Source of the DNA: an uncultured Roseovarius sp.
Lineage (GTDB): Bacteria; Pseudomonadota; Alphaproteobacteria; Rhodobacterales; Rhodobacteraceae
Reading direction: 5' to 3'
DNA: 64,000 nt
Assembly: GCA_947496175.1 (NCBI GenBank)
Contig: CANMBU010000002.1
Coordinates: forward strand, 868,001 to 932,000
The notes under the pieces were generated by a model. The model searched no databases. It was not told the DNA's origin and saw only the letters and a program-made list of their open reading frames with translations. Shown piece by piece: positions 43,817 to 54,127 of the stretch. The first letter of the stretch is position 1. The number at the start of each line of letters is the position of its first letter. The position numbers were made by a program, and so were the translations under genes.

Positions 43817-44725
43817 ATGGACACATCTTTGTTTCGTGACCTTCAGCGTTTGCAGCGGACTGGCAACTTTTCTCAGGCCGCTGTTTTGAGCAATCTCAGC
43901 CAGCCGGCATTCAGCCGGCGGATCAAGGCGCTGGAGGCTTGGGTCGGTGCAACGCTTGTAGACCGAACACGTCATCCTGTGCGTTTGACTGAGGCAGGCA
44001 CGCAGATGCTTGAGGCTGGGCTACAAGCCCTGTCCAGGATCGAGCAGGAGCGCAGCCAAATCCTTGAGGCGCAATCATTGCCTGATAAATACGTGGTGAC
44101 TTTTGCCGCTCAACACTCAATCAGCTGGCGGTTTTACCCCGCATGGTTGCTGTCACTGGAAGAGGCCTACGGCCCCATCATGTCACGGCTGCGGGCGGAT
44201 GATCTGCCGAATTGTATGCGGGATCTCGAAGAGCGAGAGGCAGATTTCGTGATTGCCTATCGAGGGTATAACAAATCCGAGGTGGCGCCGTTTCAATCAA
44301 TCCTTATTGGCCATGACCGGATGATCCCGGTTTGCAAGCCTGATGCGAATGGCGCGCCTCTATTTGGGTTCGACACGCCGAATATCGAGATGCCATACTT
44401 GCGGTTCCGTGATGTCGCGCCGATTGGCAACCATCTTGACACCCTGTTCAAATCGCATGGGCTGAACTCGCGGTTACGCACCGTTTATGAGAACTCCATG
44501 GGTGGTGCGCTGCGCATCCGGGCGCGTGCCGGTGATGGGGTTGCCTGGCTGCCCAAGAGCCTGGTGGCCCCGGATCTGGAAAGCAAACTATTGGTGCGCA
44601 CTGGAGAGCCGGATTGGACCATTGATTTGGAGATCAGGATGTATCGAAACGTCAAACATTCCAATCGTTTGACACGGTCCATCTGGTCGTTCCTGGAAGT
44701 GCGCGAAAACGTGTCTCTGGCCTAG
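43817..44725 (+). CDS. LysR-family transcriptional regulator
   Basis: A 302-residue LysR regulator. The winged HTH is LQRTGNFSQAAVLSNLSQPAFSRRI in two parts, LQRTGNFSQAAVLSNL and SQPAFSRRIKALE, followed by the linker helix and the two-lobed effector domain. I place the start at ATG 43817 (MDTSLFRDLQRL), because the upstream in-frame ATGs at 43733 and 43790 overlap the operator palindrome. It is divergent from the desulfhydrase-like gene and ABC operon and most likely activates them in response to the imported substrate or a product. The stop is 21 bases from the convergent dehydrogenase gene. Confidence 0.87.
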   Translation: MDTSLFRDLQRLQRTGNFSQAAVLSNLSQPAFSRRIKALEAWVGATLVDRTRHPVRLTEAGTQMLEAGLQALSRIEQERSQILEAQSLPDKYVVTFAAQHSISWRFYPAWLLSLEEAYGPIMSRLRADDLPNCMRDLEEREADFVIAYRGYNKSEVAPFQSILIGHDRMIPVCKPDANGAPLFGFDTPNIEMPYLRFRDVAPIGNHLDTLFKSHGLNSRLRTVYENSMGGALRIRARAGDGVAWLPKSLVAPDLESKLLVRTGEPDWTIDLEIRMYRNVKHSNRLTRSIWSFLEVRENVSLA

Positions 44726-44745
44726 GGGGGCGAACTTTAAAAGGA

Positions 44746-46035
44746 TCAGTCGCCCAAAGCTTGCCGGTACAGAGCAACCACCGGATCGTCGGCCAGCGTT
44801 ACATCAGACATTTGTAGTGTGGAACCCTGGGCGACGTCACGCGCAAGCGTCACATTTTGTGCAAGGCCAATGGGTAGCGTGTCTTTCGCGTGCGAAACAG
44901 GTTGCGCCTTGCCCCAAACAGTATAGCCGCCCTCGCCATCGAGTATTTCACCAGCCTTCAGATCCCTTTTGGCCACGGCCGCCACCGTGCCGCGCATCTC
45001 ACGTGATTGCCCGGTTGGTTCGCGCCGTAGGGCGGCGCTGAGCACGGAAATCGAAAGTTCCAAGCCAATCAGGTGAAAGGGCTTGTACATGGCCGCAAAA
45101 CGCCCGGTATCGTCAGTGGGAAGACCGTACTGCCGAAAACACGCGGCGGCATAGTCATTGGGCGCTTCCAGCACCACGTAGACACCCCAACGCAGGTCTC
45201 TGAAAACCGGGCGACCATCGCGCTCAACCGACGAAATGGTTTCGACCATGCCCCGGCCTTCAAGTTGCCCGCCCATCTCCCTGGGTCGCAACACATGTGC
45301 CAGATCGTCTACGCCACAGGGCGGAAAGGCGAGGCCATCGGTCGGTACGTGAAGCCCACAGGCATTGGCAATCGCGACCATCTCAATGGCGCTTTTGGTG
45401 CCGTCGAGAAACGAGTTGAACATTTGCGGGTTCATGCCCGCCGTGGCGGCGTCTTCGGGCGAGAGGCCGTAATGCGCCCAAACATCGTCAGGGGTCACCG
45501 AATGGTAGGCGGGCAGGTACTTGGTGCCTTTGCCCGCAGCGGCCACGGAAAACCCGGCTGATCTTACCCAGTCAACCATTTCGGACACAAGCGCGGGCTG
45601 GTCCCCGTAGGCCATGGAATAGACCACGCCCGCCGCGCGGGCTTCTGCCGCGAGCACCGGGCCGACGAGAACATCGGCTTCTACATTGACCATCACGATA
45701 TGTTTGCCCGCCTTGATGGCGGCTCGCGCATGCGCGATGCCTGCGCGAGGATGCCCCGTAGCTTCTATCACCACGTCCACATCATCTCGCGCTGCCAGAG
45801 CCGCGCCATCTTCGACAAACGTCGTGGCGGCGATCCGCTCAGGCGACCAACCCACGGTCTTGCAAGCCGTCTTGGCACGGGTCATGTCCAGATCAGCAAT
45901 TGCGCTGACCTCAAGGCCTTGGATGGTTGGCACCTGGCTGAGGAACATCGAGCCGAATTTTCCCGCGCCAATCAGCCCGGCACGCACGGGCGCACCCCGC
46001 GCTTCGGCTTCAGCGGCAAGAGAAGATAGGTTCAT
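44746..46035 (-). CDS. Homoserine-dehydrogenase-like NAD(P) oxidoreductase with SAF domain
   Basis: A 429-residue protein. An N-terminal Rossmann domain opens with RAGLIGAGKFGSMFLSQVPT and continues with VVIEATGHPRAGIAHARAAI, as in homoserine dehydrogenase-like and Gfo/Idh-type proteins. The C-terminal 70 residues (AKRDLKAGEILDGEGGYTVW, DVAQGSTLQMSDVTLA) form a SAF domain, as in sialic acid synthase and UxaA-type proteins. Proteins of this fusion type are found in sugar or branched-sugar pathways, but the reaction is not established. The gene is convergent with the LysR regulator and appears to be monocistronic. Confidence 0.75.
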   Translation of the reverse strand: MNLSSLAAEAEARGAPVRAGLIGAGKFGSMFLSQVPTIQGLEVSAIADLDMTRAKTACKTVGWSPERIAATTFVEDGAALAARDDVDVVIEATGHPRAGIAHARAAIKAGKHIVMVNVEADVLVGPVLAAEARAAGVVYSMAYGDQPALVSEMVDWVRSAGFSVAAAGKGTKYLPAYHSVTPDDVWAHYGLSPEDAATAGMNPQMFNSFLDGTKSAIEMVAIANACGLHVPTDGLAFPPCGVDDLAHVLRPREMGGQLEGRGMVETISSVERDGRPVFRDLRWGVYVVLEAPNDYAAACFRQYGLPTDDTGRFAAMYKPFHLIGLELSISVLSAALRREPTGQSREMRGTVAAVAKRDLKAGEILDGEGGYTVWGKAQPVSHAKDTLPIGLAQNVTLARDVAQGSTLQMSDVTLADDPVVALYRQALGD

Positions 46036-46257
46036 GAGACGCTCCAGTTCATGGATGTGGCGAGCACTCTGGCGTGAAATTTGCAGCGCTGTTCAAGAAC
46101 TTCCACTGTGACTTGCGCTCCGATTTCTGGTCAAGTCTCGATTGAAAAAGTTGAGCTATCTGTCAAACGCCACATTCTTTAATCCGGAGCTGCATGAATT
46201 GCGGTGGAACCTTAGCCATCCGCATGGAATAACACTATACAGAACGGAGCGCCTGAA

Positions 46258-48054
46258 GTGTTTCATAGCTTGACGACCAGGATTTGGCTGAGTTGCGTGG
46301 TAGTGTTGTGCTATGTCCCGATGGCGCTGGCCGTGGAAGTGCGTTTGCAAGCTTCGGAAGCCTCTGAAAGCGTTGTGAACAGGTTGCGCGCGGCATCCTT
46401 GACGGTCGAGACCGTTGGGCAAGACAACCCCGTCGCCCAGGATGTTCTTTCGGCGGCACGCGCGGACTACCAAAGGCTCCTCAGTTCTTTGTATGAACTC
46501 GGTCACTACGGAGGTGTAATCAGCATACGTGTTGATGGTCGCGAAGCCGCTGATATCTCGCCCTTTGGAGGGCCTGAGGCGATAGAGCGGGTGGATATCC
46601 TGATTGATCCCGGTCCGCGTTTTCGGTTCTCGACGGCGCGTGTTGCTCCGCTTGCACCAAAAACGGAACTTCCGGAAGGTTTCGCGCCTGGACAGCCTGC
46701 CTTTTCGGACAGGGTTGTAGAGGCCGCACAAGCGGGTGTCGACGCGTGGCGTGCCGCGGGTCATGCAAAGGCAAATGTCTCTGATCAACGGATCACGGCC
46801 AATCATGCCCGCGCAGAACTGGCCGCTGACATTCGTCTGGCCCCCGGTCCGCGCCTGACCTTTGGCGACCTTCTCGTCGCCGAGCCCGGACGGGTCCGCC
46901 CGAGCCGTGTGCGCGCTATTGCAGGTCTGCCGACGGGCAAGGTATTCTCCCCCGAGGACTTGAAACGATCAAGCCAGCGCCTGCGCAGAACGGGTGCGTT
47001 CCGATCCGTTGTGTTGACCGAAGCTGACACACCCGGTCCCGGCAATACCTTGGACATCACCGCAGAGCTTGTTGACGCAAAGCCAAGACGTTTTGGCGTT
47101 GGTGCCGAAATAGCCTCGCTGGAGGGCTTGTCGCTTAACGCGTTCTGGATGCATCGAAACTTGCTTGGTGGCGCAGAGCGTTTGCGGTTCGAAGGTGAGA
47201 TGCGCGGCATTGGTGGCGATACTGATGGGATCGACTATCGTGTGGGCGTACGGTTTGAACGGCCTGCGACCATTACGCCGGATACGTCTCTTGTTTTGGG
47301 ATTTGAAATCGAGGAGCAGGACGAGCCGGGCTTTCGCGAAAGCAGCGCTCAGGCTGGTATTGGGCTGTCTCATGTTTTCAATGATGAACTGACCGGGCAG
47401 GTGGGCATCGCCTATCGGTTTTCCGACATTGACGATGACGCAGGGTCCCGGACGTTGGAACACATTCTTTTCCCGCTCAGCCTGACCTATGATAGCCGGG
47501 ATGAACCGCTGGATGCCCATTCGGGTTTCTTCATTGACACCAAGGTCACACCCTTTGTCGCCGTGGGAAGCGGTGGTTCAGGTGCCCGGTTTTTCGCGGA
47601 TGCGCGCACTTATCTGGGGTTCGGCGAAAAAGACCGTCATGTCGCGGCCTTTCGCGCACAAATCGGATCGGTCGTTGGTGCGGGGCTAACCGAGGTGTCG
47701 CCCGACATGCTTTTCTTTTCAGGCGGCTCTGACACAGTGCGCGGTCAACCATTTGAATCGCTTGCGGTCGATATCGGGGGTGGAAACCGCCTGGGCGGGA
47801 GATCGTTTTTGGCGATCTCCAGCGAGCTACGCTTTGGTTTGAACGACACGTGGTCGGTTGTAGCTTTTGCAGATGCAGGCTTTGTCGGAAGTGACAGTTT
47901 CATCAGTGACAGTGGGGAGGTGCACGCCGGAGCGGGATTTGGTGTGCGATACGATACAGGGATTGGCCCTATCCGGCTCGACATTGCCACGCCGATCGAC
48001 AGCGATGCAGGTGAGCAGTTCGAATTCTACATTGGTATAGGGCAGGCGTTTTGA
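46258..48054 (+). CDS. tamA: Outer-membrane assembly factor TamA (Omp85 family)
   Basis: A 598-residue Omp85-superfamily protein. It has a signal peptide, then three POTRA-like domains to about residue 270 (e.g. GPEAIERVDILIDPGPRFRF), and a C-terminal 16-strand barrel of the surface antigen D15 type with the conserved GGSDTVRGQPFESL motif (the barrel-lid loop RGxxF/Y) and the aromatic end EFYIGIGQAF. TamA in the outer membrane works with TamB to insert or transport outer-membrane components. It starts at GTG 46258 with GGAG 8 bases upstream. The stop overlaps the tamB start by one base (TGATG). Confidence 0.93.
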   Translation: MFHSLTTRIWLSCVVVLCYVPMALAVEVRLQASEASESVVNRLRAASLTVETVGQDNPVAQDVLSAARADYQRLLSSLYELGHYGGVISIRVDGREAADISPFGGPEAIERVDILIDPGPRFRFSTARVAPLAPKTELPEGFAPGQPAFSDRVVEAAQAGVDAWRAAGHAKANVSDQRITANHARAELAADIRLAPGPRLTFGDLLVAEPGRVRPSRVRAIAGLPTGKVFSPEDLKRSSQRLRRTGAFRSVVLTEADTPGPGNTLDITAELVDAKPRRFGVGAEIASLEGLSLNAFWMHRNLLGGAERLRFEGEMRGIGGDTDGIDYRVGVRFERPATITPDTSLVLGFEIEEQDEPGFRESSAQAGIGLSHVFNDELTGQVGIAYRFSDIDDDAGSRTLEHILFPLSLTYDSRDEPLDAHSGFFIDTKVTPFVAVGSGGSGARFFADARTYLGFGEKDRHVAAFRAQIGSVVGAGLTEVSPDMLFFSGGSDTVRGQPFESLAVDIGGGNRLGGRSFLAISSELRFGLNDTWSVVAFADAGFVGSDSFISDSGEVHAGAGFGVRYDTGIGPIRLDIATPIDSDAGEQFEFYIGIGQAF

Positions 48055-51000
48055 TGCGGTTGATTGTGATCTTTCTGTTGACCTTATGTCTGGCCAAATC
48101 CGCGGTGGGGCAAAGCTCTGAACAGGATGACAAAAGCTTCATCGAGAACTTTCTTCAGGACAATCTGTCTGAAGCAGGGCGCGAGGTCGTTGTCACGGGC
48201 TTTCGCGGTGCCTTGTCGTCAAACGCTACCTTAGAGCGTTTGACGATTTCAGACGACAACGGCGTGTGGTTTACTCTCAACAATGCCTCCTTAGTCTGGT
48301 CTCGTTCGGCGCTTTTTGCTGGTCGTCTGGAAATAGACGAACTGACCGCGGACGAAATGGTTTTGGAGCGTATGCCCGTGACCGAGGGCGGCGTATCCCC
48401 TGAAGACGCGCAAGCCTGGCAGTTTGCCTTGCCTGAGTTGCCTGTGGCCATCAACATCGACGAGATTAACGCGAAACGCATTGTTCTGAAGCCACCTGTG
48501 TTGGGCGAACAGGCCGTGTTTTCGCTTGAGGGCGCTTTTTTCCTCGATGATGGTGTCGCACGGGCCAAAACACAGATTTTGCGCACGGATCGCGAAGACA
48601 AGCTTGTGTTTGAGGGTGGCTTTTCAAATGAGACCAGAGTGCTGGCGTTGGCTCTCGATTTTGTAGAAGCCAGAGATGGGCTCGTGGCAAAACTGTTGCG
48701 CATCCCAGGCGCGCCTAGTTTGCAACTGCAGCTCACTGGGGAGGCTCCTCTAAGCGACTATACCGCCAACATTGCGCTTTCCTCTGATGGCGTTCGTCGT
48801 TTTGGCGGCACAATTGAAATTGCCGCGATGGAAACGGATGAGGATCGCGCGATGGGTCATGCTTTCGCCGCTGACCTGTCTGGCGACGTGCGCCCGTTGT
48901 TCGAGCCGGAGTTTCACCGCTTCATGGGCGAAAACGCATCGCTCTCGGTGGCGGGGCAAAGCCTGACCGATGGGCGGCTCAATCTGGATGTTCTGGAGCT
49001 AACCTCAGGCGCGATGGATTTGAATGGGCAAGTGCGTCTTGCCTCAGATGGATGGCCACAAAGTTTTGATCTTAAAGCGGATATTGCTGGAGATGCGGTA
49101 ACGCGCTTGCCTGTGGCCGGGACGGAAATGTCCGTCCGTGAAATCAATCTGTCGGCACAATACAACGCCGATCAGGGCGATGTGTGGCAGGCAGAAGCCA
49201 AATTGCGCGATCTTGTACGTGATGAGCTGCAGGTGGGCCGTGCGGTGCTTGCCGCACAAGGAACGATTGCGCGTGGCGACCCTGGGGGCGTGACCGCAAG
49301 TATCACGTTTGATGCGCAGCGTTTAAATCACGACGCCCCTGATCTTCGCCGTTTGCTGGGGTCTTCCATAAATGGCACGTCCGACTTGTCCTGGACCGCA
49401 CAATCTCCGCTAGAGATCATGTCGCTTATGCTGCAAAGCGAGGACGTTGATTTGCAGGCAGACGGCACAGTTGATGGTCTTTCAGAAGGCTTCCCAGTGG
49501 CAGGGCGCGCAACACTTCGCAGTGCGGACCTTTCGCGGTTTTCAGGTGTTGCAGAGCGGGACCTCAGCGGGGCAGCAGAGATCCGCGTGGAAGGTATTGG
49601 CGCACTATTGGGAGGGTCATTTGATGTAGATGTGGATGCGAAAACCGATGATCTGAAGATTTCCAATCCGCGCATTGACCCTCTCTTGAAGGGCAGCGGC
49701 GCTGTCTCGTTTGCCGTCACAAGAGACCTCGAAGGCACGCTTTTGGACCGGTTTATGGTCCAGACCGATGCGGTCAACGCAACGGCGGATGGCACTTTGA
49801 ATGCCGAGCGCGGACAGCTTGATCTGGATGCTGAGCTGTCGGAAGTCTCCCTCGTTGAATCCAAATTGGACGGGCCGGCAAACCTTTCGGTAGGGTTGCG
49901 CTGGATCGACGGCGGCGCGATTTCTTTGGAAAACCTCACCGCCCAGGCCGTTGGCGCAACGCTCAGCGGAACGGTTTCCTTGACCCCAGATGACCCTGAA
50001 TTGCCCGTAGAGGGCGACCTCACTCTGGTCGCAGAAGATCTGTCGCGTCTGTCTGCTATTGCGGGGCGTTCTCTTGCTGGTCGTGTCGATTGGTCAGTGG
50101 ACGGGTTTGGGGAATTGCGCGGAAAAATCGTGGATCTTACGACGAATTTGGTTGCCCAGAATTTTCGCTCAGGTGTGCCAAGCCTTGATCGTCTTGTGGC
50201 GGGCGACGTCACGTTTGACACATCTTTCGCGATTAATCCTGATGCACTGCCGCATATCCGCAACCTTGATCTAGCTGCCGCAAAACTTGATGTCACAGCC
50301 GAAAGCCCGGCACCTGGCGCGCCAATCACAGCGTCAGCCCGTATCGCGGATCTTGGCGTTTTGGCTCCGGGATTTGACGGACCGGCCAGCGCGCAAGGTC
50401 AGATCACGTTGCGAGATGCGCAAGCGCGTCTTGTAGATGTTGTGCTTGACGCAACGGGACCGGGTGGCACGCAGGCCAAAATCACGGGGACAATCCAGGA
50501 TTATGCTAAGCAACTGGCGCTTGAGCTTGTTGGCACCGCACCGTTGGGGCTCGCAAATGGGTTCATCTCACCCAATTCTATCGATGGGGTGGCGCGGTTT
50601 GAGCTGCGTCTGGATGGCCCCGCACAACTGGATGCGCTGTCTGGTACGGTTACAACAGAGCAAGGCAGGGTATCTCTGCCTGGGCCAGGCCTTGTCTTGC
50701 AAGACCTCGCCGGTCGCGTGGACCTGTCACAAGGTCAGGCGCGCCCGGATATTACAGGCAACGCGGGAACGGGTGGCCGTTTTCAGGTGACAGGGCCAAT
50801 TGCCCTCGCCGCGCCATTTTCTGCAACGCTTCAGGCAACACTCAATGATCTTGGCGTGTCCGATCCAAGTCTCTATCGCACAACGGTATCGGGCCAGGTC
50901 ACAGTGGACGGCCCGCTGACCGGTGGCGCGCGCATTGGTGGCGTCCTGTCGCTTGGAGAAACAGAAGTGATGGTACCGTCCAGCACATCCGCAGCGCCGG

Positions 51001-51797
51001 GTAGCATTCTGGACATGCGCCATGTGAATACACCTTCAGATGTGCGTCGCACGCAGGAACGCGCCGGTCTAACCGGTCAAAAATCCAGAGGACCCAGTGC
51101 CGTCTTCCCACTTGATTTGACGATCAATGCCCCCAACCGGATTTTTGTACGCGGACGTGGGCTTGATGCAGAATTGGGTGGCCAATTGCGGTTGGGTGGA
51201 ACCACGGCCAACGTGACCGCAAGCGGGGTGTTCGAACTGATCCGTGGGCGGCTCGACATTTTAGGGCGGCGGCTTGATCTCACCCAGGGTTTGATTGATT
51301 TGCGCGGTGCGCTGGATCCTTTCCTGCGCTTTGTCGCAGAGACGCAATCAGACGACTTTGTGGTGCGCATCATCTTGGAGGGCCTCGCCAGCGCGCCCAC
51401 GGTGCGCTTTGAGTCAGAGCCGGATTTGCCGCAGGAAGAGGCTGTCGCGCGCCTGCTCTTCGGACGCGGGCTTGATAGCATTTCGCCGTTTCAGGCAGCC
51501 CAGCTTGTCGCCGCAGCGGCCACGCTATCGGGCCAGAGCTCAGGTGGTTTGAGTGGCTCTTTGCGTCGGTCTCTGGGTTTAAGTGATCTTGATGTCACCA
51601 CGACTGAGGATGGGACCAACCAGGTGCGCGCTGGGACTTACATCAACGAAAACATCTACTCAGAGGTTGTTGTCGACAGTGAAGGCAACCAAGAGATCAA
51701 CCTCAATCTTGATATTAACAAGAACCTGACTGTGCGTGGCAGTACAGGCACGGATGGGAATTCCGGGGTCGGTGTGTTCTTTGAGAAGGATTATTGA
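48054..51797 (+). CDS. tamB: Translocation and assembly module protein TamB (DUF490)
   Basis: A 1247-residue AsmA-like protein. An N-terminal hydrophobic anchor (MRLIVIFLLTLCLAKSA, possibly a signal anchor) precedes a very long repetitive beta-rich groove region, and the C-terminal DUF490 domain includes INAPNRIFVRGRGLDAELGG, GRLDILGRRLDLTQGLIDL and EEAVARLLFGRGLDSISPFQ. TamB spans the periplasm from the inner membrane to TamA and is linked to lipid or protein movement to the outer membrane. The start ATG at 48054 overlaps the tamA stop. The gene ends with VFFEKDY, a typical aromatic C-terminus. Confidence 0.93.
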   Translation: MRLIVIFLLTLCLAKSAVGQSSEQDDKSFIENFLQDNLSEAGREVVVTGFRGALSSNATLERLTISDDNGVWFTLNNASLVWSRSALFAGRLEIDELTADEMVLERMPVTEGGVSPEDAQAWQFALPELPVAINIDEINAKRIVLKPPVLGEQAVFSLEGAFFLDDGVARAKTQILRTDREDKLVFEGGFSNETRVLALALDFVEARDGLVAKLLRIPGAPSLQLQLTGEAPLSDYTANIALSSDGVRRFGGTIEIAAMETDEDRAMGHAFAADLSGDVRPLFEPEFHRFMGENASLSVAGQSLTDGRLNLDVLELTSGAMDLNGQVRLASDGWPQSFDLKADIAGDAVTRLPVAGTEMSVREINLSAQYNADQGDVWQAEAKLRDLVRDELQVGRAVLAAQGTIARGDPGGVTASITFDAQRLNHDAPDLRRLLGSSINGTSDLSWTAQSPLEIMSLMLQSEDVDLQADGTVDGLSEGFPVAGRATLRSADLSRFSGVAERDLSGAAEIRVEGIGALLGGSFDVDVDAKTDDLKISNPRIDPLLKGSGAVSFAVTRDLEGTLLDRFMVQTDAVNATADGTLNAERGQLDLDAELSEVSLVESKLDGPANLSVGLRWIDGGAISLENLTAQAVGATLSGTVSLTPDDPELPVEGDLTLVAEDLSRLSAIAGRSLAGRVDWSVDGFGELRGKIVDLTTNLVAQNFRSGVPSLDRLVAGDVTFDTSFAINPDALPHIRNLDLAAAKLDVTAESPAPGAPITASARIADLGVLAPGFDGPASAQGQITLRDAQARLVDVVLDATGPGGTQAKITGTIQDYAKQLALELVGTAPLGLANGFISPNSIDGVARFELRLDGPAQLDALSGTVTTEQGRVSLPGPGLVLQDLAGRVDLSQGQARPDITGNAGTGGRFQVTGPIALAAPFSATLQATLNDLGVSDPSLYRTTVSGQVTVDGPLTGGARIGGVLSLGETEVMVPSSTSAAPGSILDMRHVNTPSDVRRTQERAGLTGQKSRGPSAVFPLDLTINAPNRIFVRGRGLDAELGGQLRLGGTTANVTASGVFELIRGRLDILGRRLDLTQGLIDLRGALDPFLRFVAETQSDDFVVRIILEGLASAPTVRFESEPDLPQEEAVARLLFGRGLDSISPFQAAQLVAAAATLSGQSSGGLSGSLRRSLGLSDLDVTTTEDGTNQVRAGTYINENIYSEVVVDSEGNQEINLNLDINKNLTVRGSTGTDGNSGVGVFFEKDY

Positions 51798-51829
51798 GCG
51801 CAGTTCGCGTCGTTGCATGTCAAATCAAA

Positions 51830-51861
51830 AGCCCCGCATCTCAGGAGTAAGATGCGGGGCT
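51830..51861 (-). terminator. Intrinsic terminator between tamB and the haloperoxidase gene
   Basis: AGCCCCGCATCT (51830-51841) and AGATGCGGGGCT (51850-51861) form a perfect 12-bp stem with an 8-base loop. On the minus strand it is followed by a T-run (CTTTTGATTTG), so it terminates the haloperoxidase gene; it may also act for the convergent tamB. Confidence 0.88.
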
Positions 51862-51887
51862 CGCTGTAGCGACGAAGGACTATGCCG

Positions 51888-53966
51888 CTACAGATCCTCC
51901 ATGGTCTCCGCCCCACTCACATGGCGAAGACACCAGTCAGCCAGCTGGACGGGACGTCCTGACTGATCGAGGATGGAAATGGAAGGCGCGGCCCCGGCAG
52001 CACCCGAGATGCGGATGTGATCGCCATCGAAGCTGGTGAAGGACATCTCGACCGGCTCGACATAGGTCGGGCTTTGCTCCATCAGAAGACCCACCGCGAC
52101 ACGCTCACCCATACGCAGACTATCGTAGTAATCCGAATAGTAGTGAACGCCCGCCATGTTGCGGCCGATAGAGACATTGGCCGCCAGTTTGTCGAGCTCA
52201 CCTTGGATCGTCAGTGCGTCGTTTGACTTTGGATCCTGCACAAGAGCAGAGCCATCTTCGTTCGGGACATAACGAATGGGCTGGTCGTTGCCGTTGGCGT
52301 CGCAATAAGTGAGTTTGCGCTCGACCTTGCTGTCGCAATCCTCAAACATTTCGAAGAATGCTTTTAGGATCGTGACACATCCGCCTGCGACAGTCGCATG
52401 ACCGGCACCGTAAGCGGGATGCATTGGGCTGCCTTCAGGGAACGCCATTGGCAGCAAGAGGTTGCAATCTTCGTCGATACAGCCCGGCAGACCCGCACCT
52501 TTGTGGCCACAGGCCAAACGGCGCATCTTGGCCATCGCATGGGAGTTCTGGTCCTTGTTGTGATGCACTACGGCCTTCAAAAGGTTCTTGGGCATCTGGT
52601 CCAGCATCTCAGCAAACGCATCTCCGGCGCAGCCCAGTCTTTCGAGCTCTCCGGCACAGGCCAATGTCAGCCGCCCCCCCATCGCCTCGGGACGTGCCCG
52701 GCGGTGATAGCTAAACTTCTGACGGCGGACGGCTTTGAGACACCGCGTCGCGATCTCACAAACCAGCGACAGAACATGTGGTCCGCCGAAAGTTGCAAAG
52801 GCTGTGCGGTGACCTGTGTATGACGGCTCAGGCATGCCTTTGGATGTTGGTGCACCCATTTCCAGCAACAAAAGGGCTGCGTTCAGGTATGCCTCATACA
52901 GCTGGTCGTAATGCACATAAGTTGCCAGATCGCGAGGCGTGGTGATGAACCGCCGTTTGGGTTCAAACACGTCCAATCCTCGGAAATCTGCACCGTTTTG
53001 AACGTCGCGCCATGAAGGCCAGTCTGTCATATAGTCAAGGCAGCCTTTGGCGGATTGTGTGCGCTGATCGATTGTGATTGAGCCATACTGGATAAATCCA
53101 TCACGGAAATCCCAACCGGAGTTTTCGCCGGGGAAGTTCGATACCCCTGCACCAGGATTGCCGCCTGCGCGTGAATCCGATCCTATCAGCATAAATTGCG
53201 ACAGGTATGGCCCCGCCATGGCGCCTGGTGTGGACCCGCGAAAGGCAGTTTCGGATGTGATTGGCCCACCAATCAGACGTGCATCCCGACGGTTGCGCGC
53301 AAACTGATCCATGCTGTCATCTGGCGCGGAAAAGAAGTCCATGCCTGCGATGAGCGCGGCCACCTGATTGGCGTCGAGCTGGGCAGGTTTAGGGTTTTTA
53401 CCACAAAGCCGGTCGCCTTTGCCGTCACAGATTTTGGTGAACGGCACGTCCCGCAGGATGGCAAGACCGTAAACCTCGGCCATTTCCGCCGCCAATTCAG
53501 GTGTGCTGACACGCGGGGCAGGGGCCATGCCAACGGCACCGGCATCCGGGCCCTGAAGCTCATACACATCACCAGCGCGCGGACTTTCCCAACCGCGCCA
53601 CTGGGTTTTGACCTTGTTGCCTTCTTTATCCTTTAAGGGCTTATAGTCGGCATCTAGAGGCTGGCAGTCGAAATGGTCGTCAAAGCGCGTGATCCCTTTG
53701 TCGAAATCACCCGGATTTGGCGAATTGATGGCTTGAACGAAACAGGCGTAGTCGTCCTGTTCGTTGAGCACGCCGTATTCATCATGCGCGAGCCCCTTGG
53801 TGAAATTCGCAGGGTACTTCGGTGCATGATCCACCTCTTCCTGGTTCGTGCGCGTGAGCGCCTGAGGCGACAGGCGCGACACTTCGGTTGCAAGGTCGCG
53901 TAGCTCTTTTGCTCTGCGCGCTCGGGCCGATCCTGCTAAATACGGTTCTGAAAATGGTAACTTCAT
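51888..53966 (-). CDS. Vanadium-dependent haloperoxidase
   Basis: A 692-residue protein with all three vanadate-binding motifs: K417-x7-R425-P426 (KFSYHRRARP), the second block around HPAYGAGHATVAGG with the acid-base H523, and SIGRNMAGVHYYSDYYDS with R602 and the vanadate ligand H608. These enzymes oxidise halides with hydrogen peroxide to hypohalous species; bromide or iodide use is usual in marine bacteria, but halide choice cannot be read here. No clear signal peptide is seen. Start ATG 53966 has GGAGGA 9 bases upstream; an earlier ATG at 53978 lies before this site and is unlikely. It is divergent from a gene of unknown function. Confidence 0.9.
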   Translation of the reverse strand: MKLPFSEPYLAGSARARRAKELRDLATEVSRLSPQALTRTNQEEVDHAPKYPANFTKGLAHDEYGVLNEQDDYACFVQAINSPNPGDFDKGITRFDDHFDCQPLDADYKPLKDKEGNKVKTQWRGWESPRAGDVYELQGPDAGAVGMAPAPRVSTPELAAEMAEVYGLAILRDVPFTKICDGKGDRLCGKNPKPAQLDANQVAALIAGMDFFSAPDDSMDQFARNRRDARLIGGPITSETAFRGSTPGAMAGPYLSQFMLIGSDSRAGGNPGAGVSNFPGENSGWDFRDGFIQYGSITIDQRTQSAKGCLDYMTDWPSWRDVQNGADFRGLDVFEPKRRFITTPRDLATYVHYDQLYEAYLNAALLLLEMGAPTSKGMPEPSYTGHRTAFATFGGPHVLSLVCEIATRCLKAVRRQKFSYHRRARPEAMGGRLTLACAGELERLGCAGDAFAEMLDQMPKNLLKAVVHHNKDQNSHAMAKMRRLACGHKGAGLPGCIDEDCNLLLPMAFPEGSPMHPAYGAGHATVAGGCVTILKAFFEMFEDCDSKVERKLTYCDANGNDQPIRYVPNEDGSALVQDPKSNDALTIQGELDKLAANVSIGRNMAGVHYYSDYYDSLRMGERVAVGLLMEQSPTYVEPVEMSFTSFDGDHIRISGAAGAAPSISILDQSGRPVQLADWCLRHVSGAETMEDL

Positions 53967-54127
53967 AAAATCCTCCAAAACAAAAAATGACGCGTGACCC
54001 GCGTCCTTGTGCCACCACGTCTCAAGATTGACGTTGCGTAATCAGCAGGCCGTTAGCTTTCGCGGCAGGTGGCACGAAAAAAACCGTCAAAGAAAACAAG
54101 GGATTTTGGGCGTTCCAGGGAATTAAA

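Noticed and set aside
44728..44752. Short GGGCGA/TCGCCC inverted repeat between the convergent LysR and dehydrogenase genes
   Set aside because: Only 6 bp with a long loop and overlapping the coding end; not enough for a terminator call.
49328..50329. 333-codon minus-strand frame inside tamB
   Set aside because: Antisense shadow in a high-GC gene; Ser/Arg-rich and without recognisable domain.
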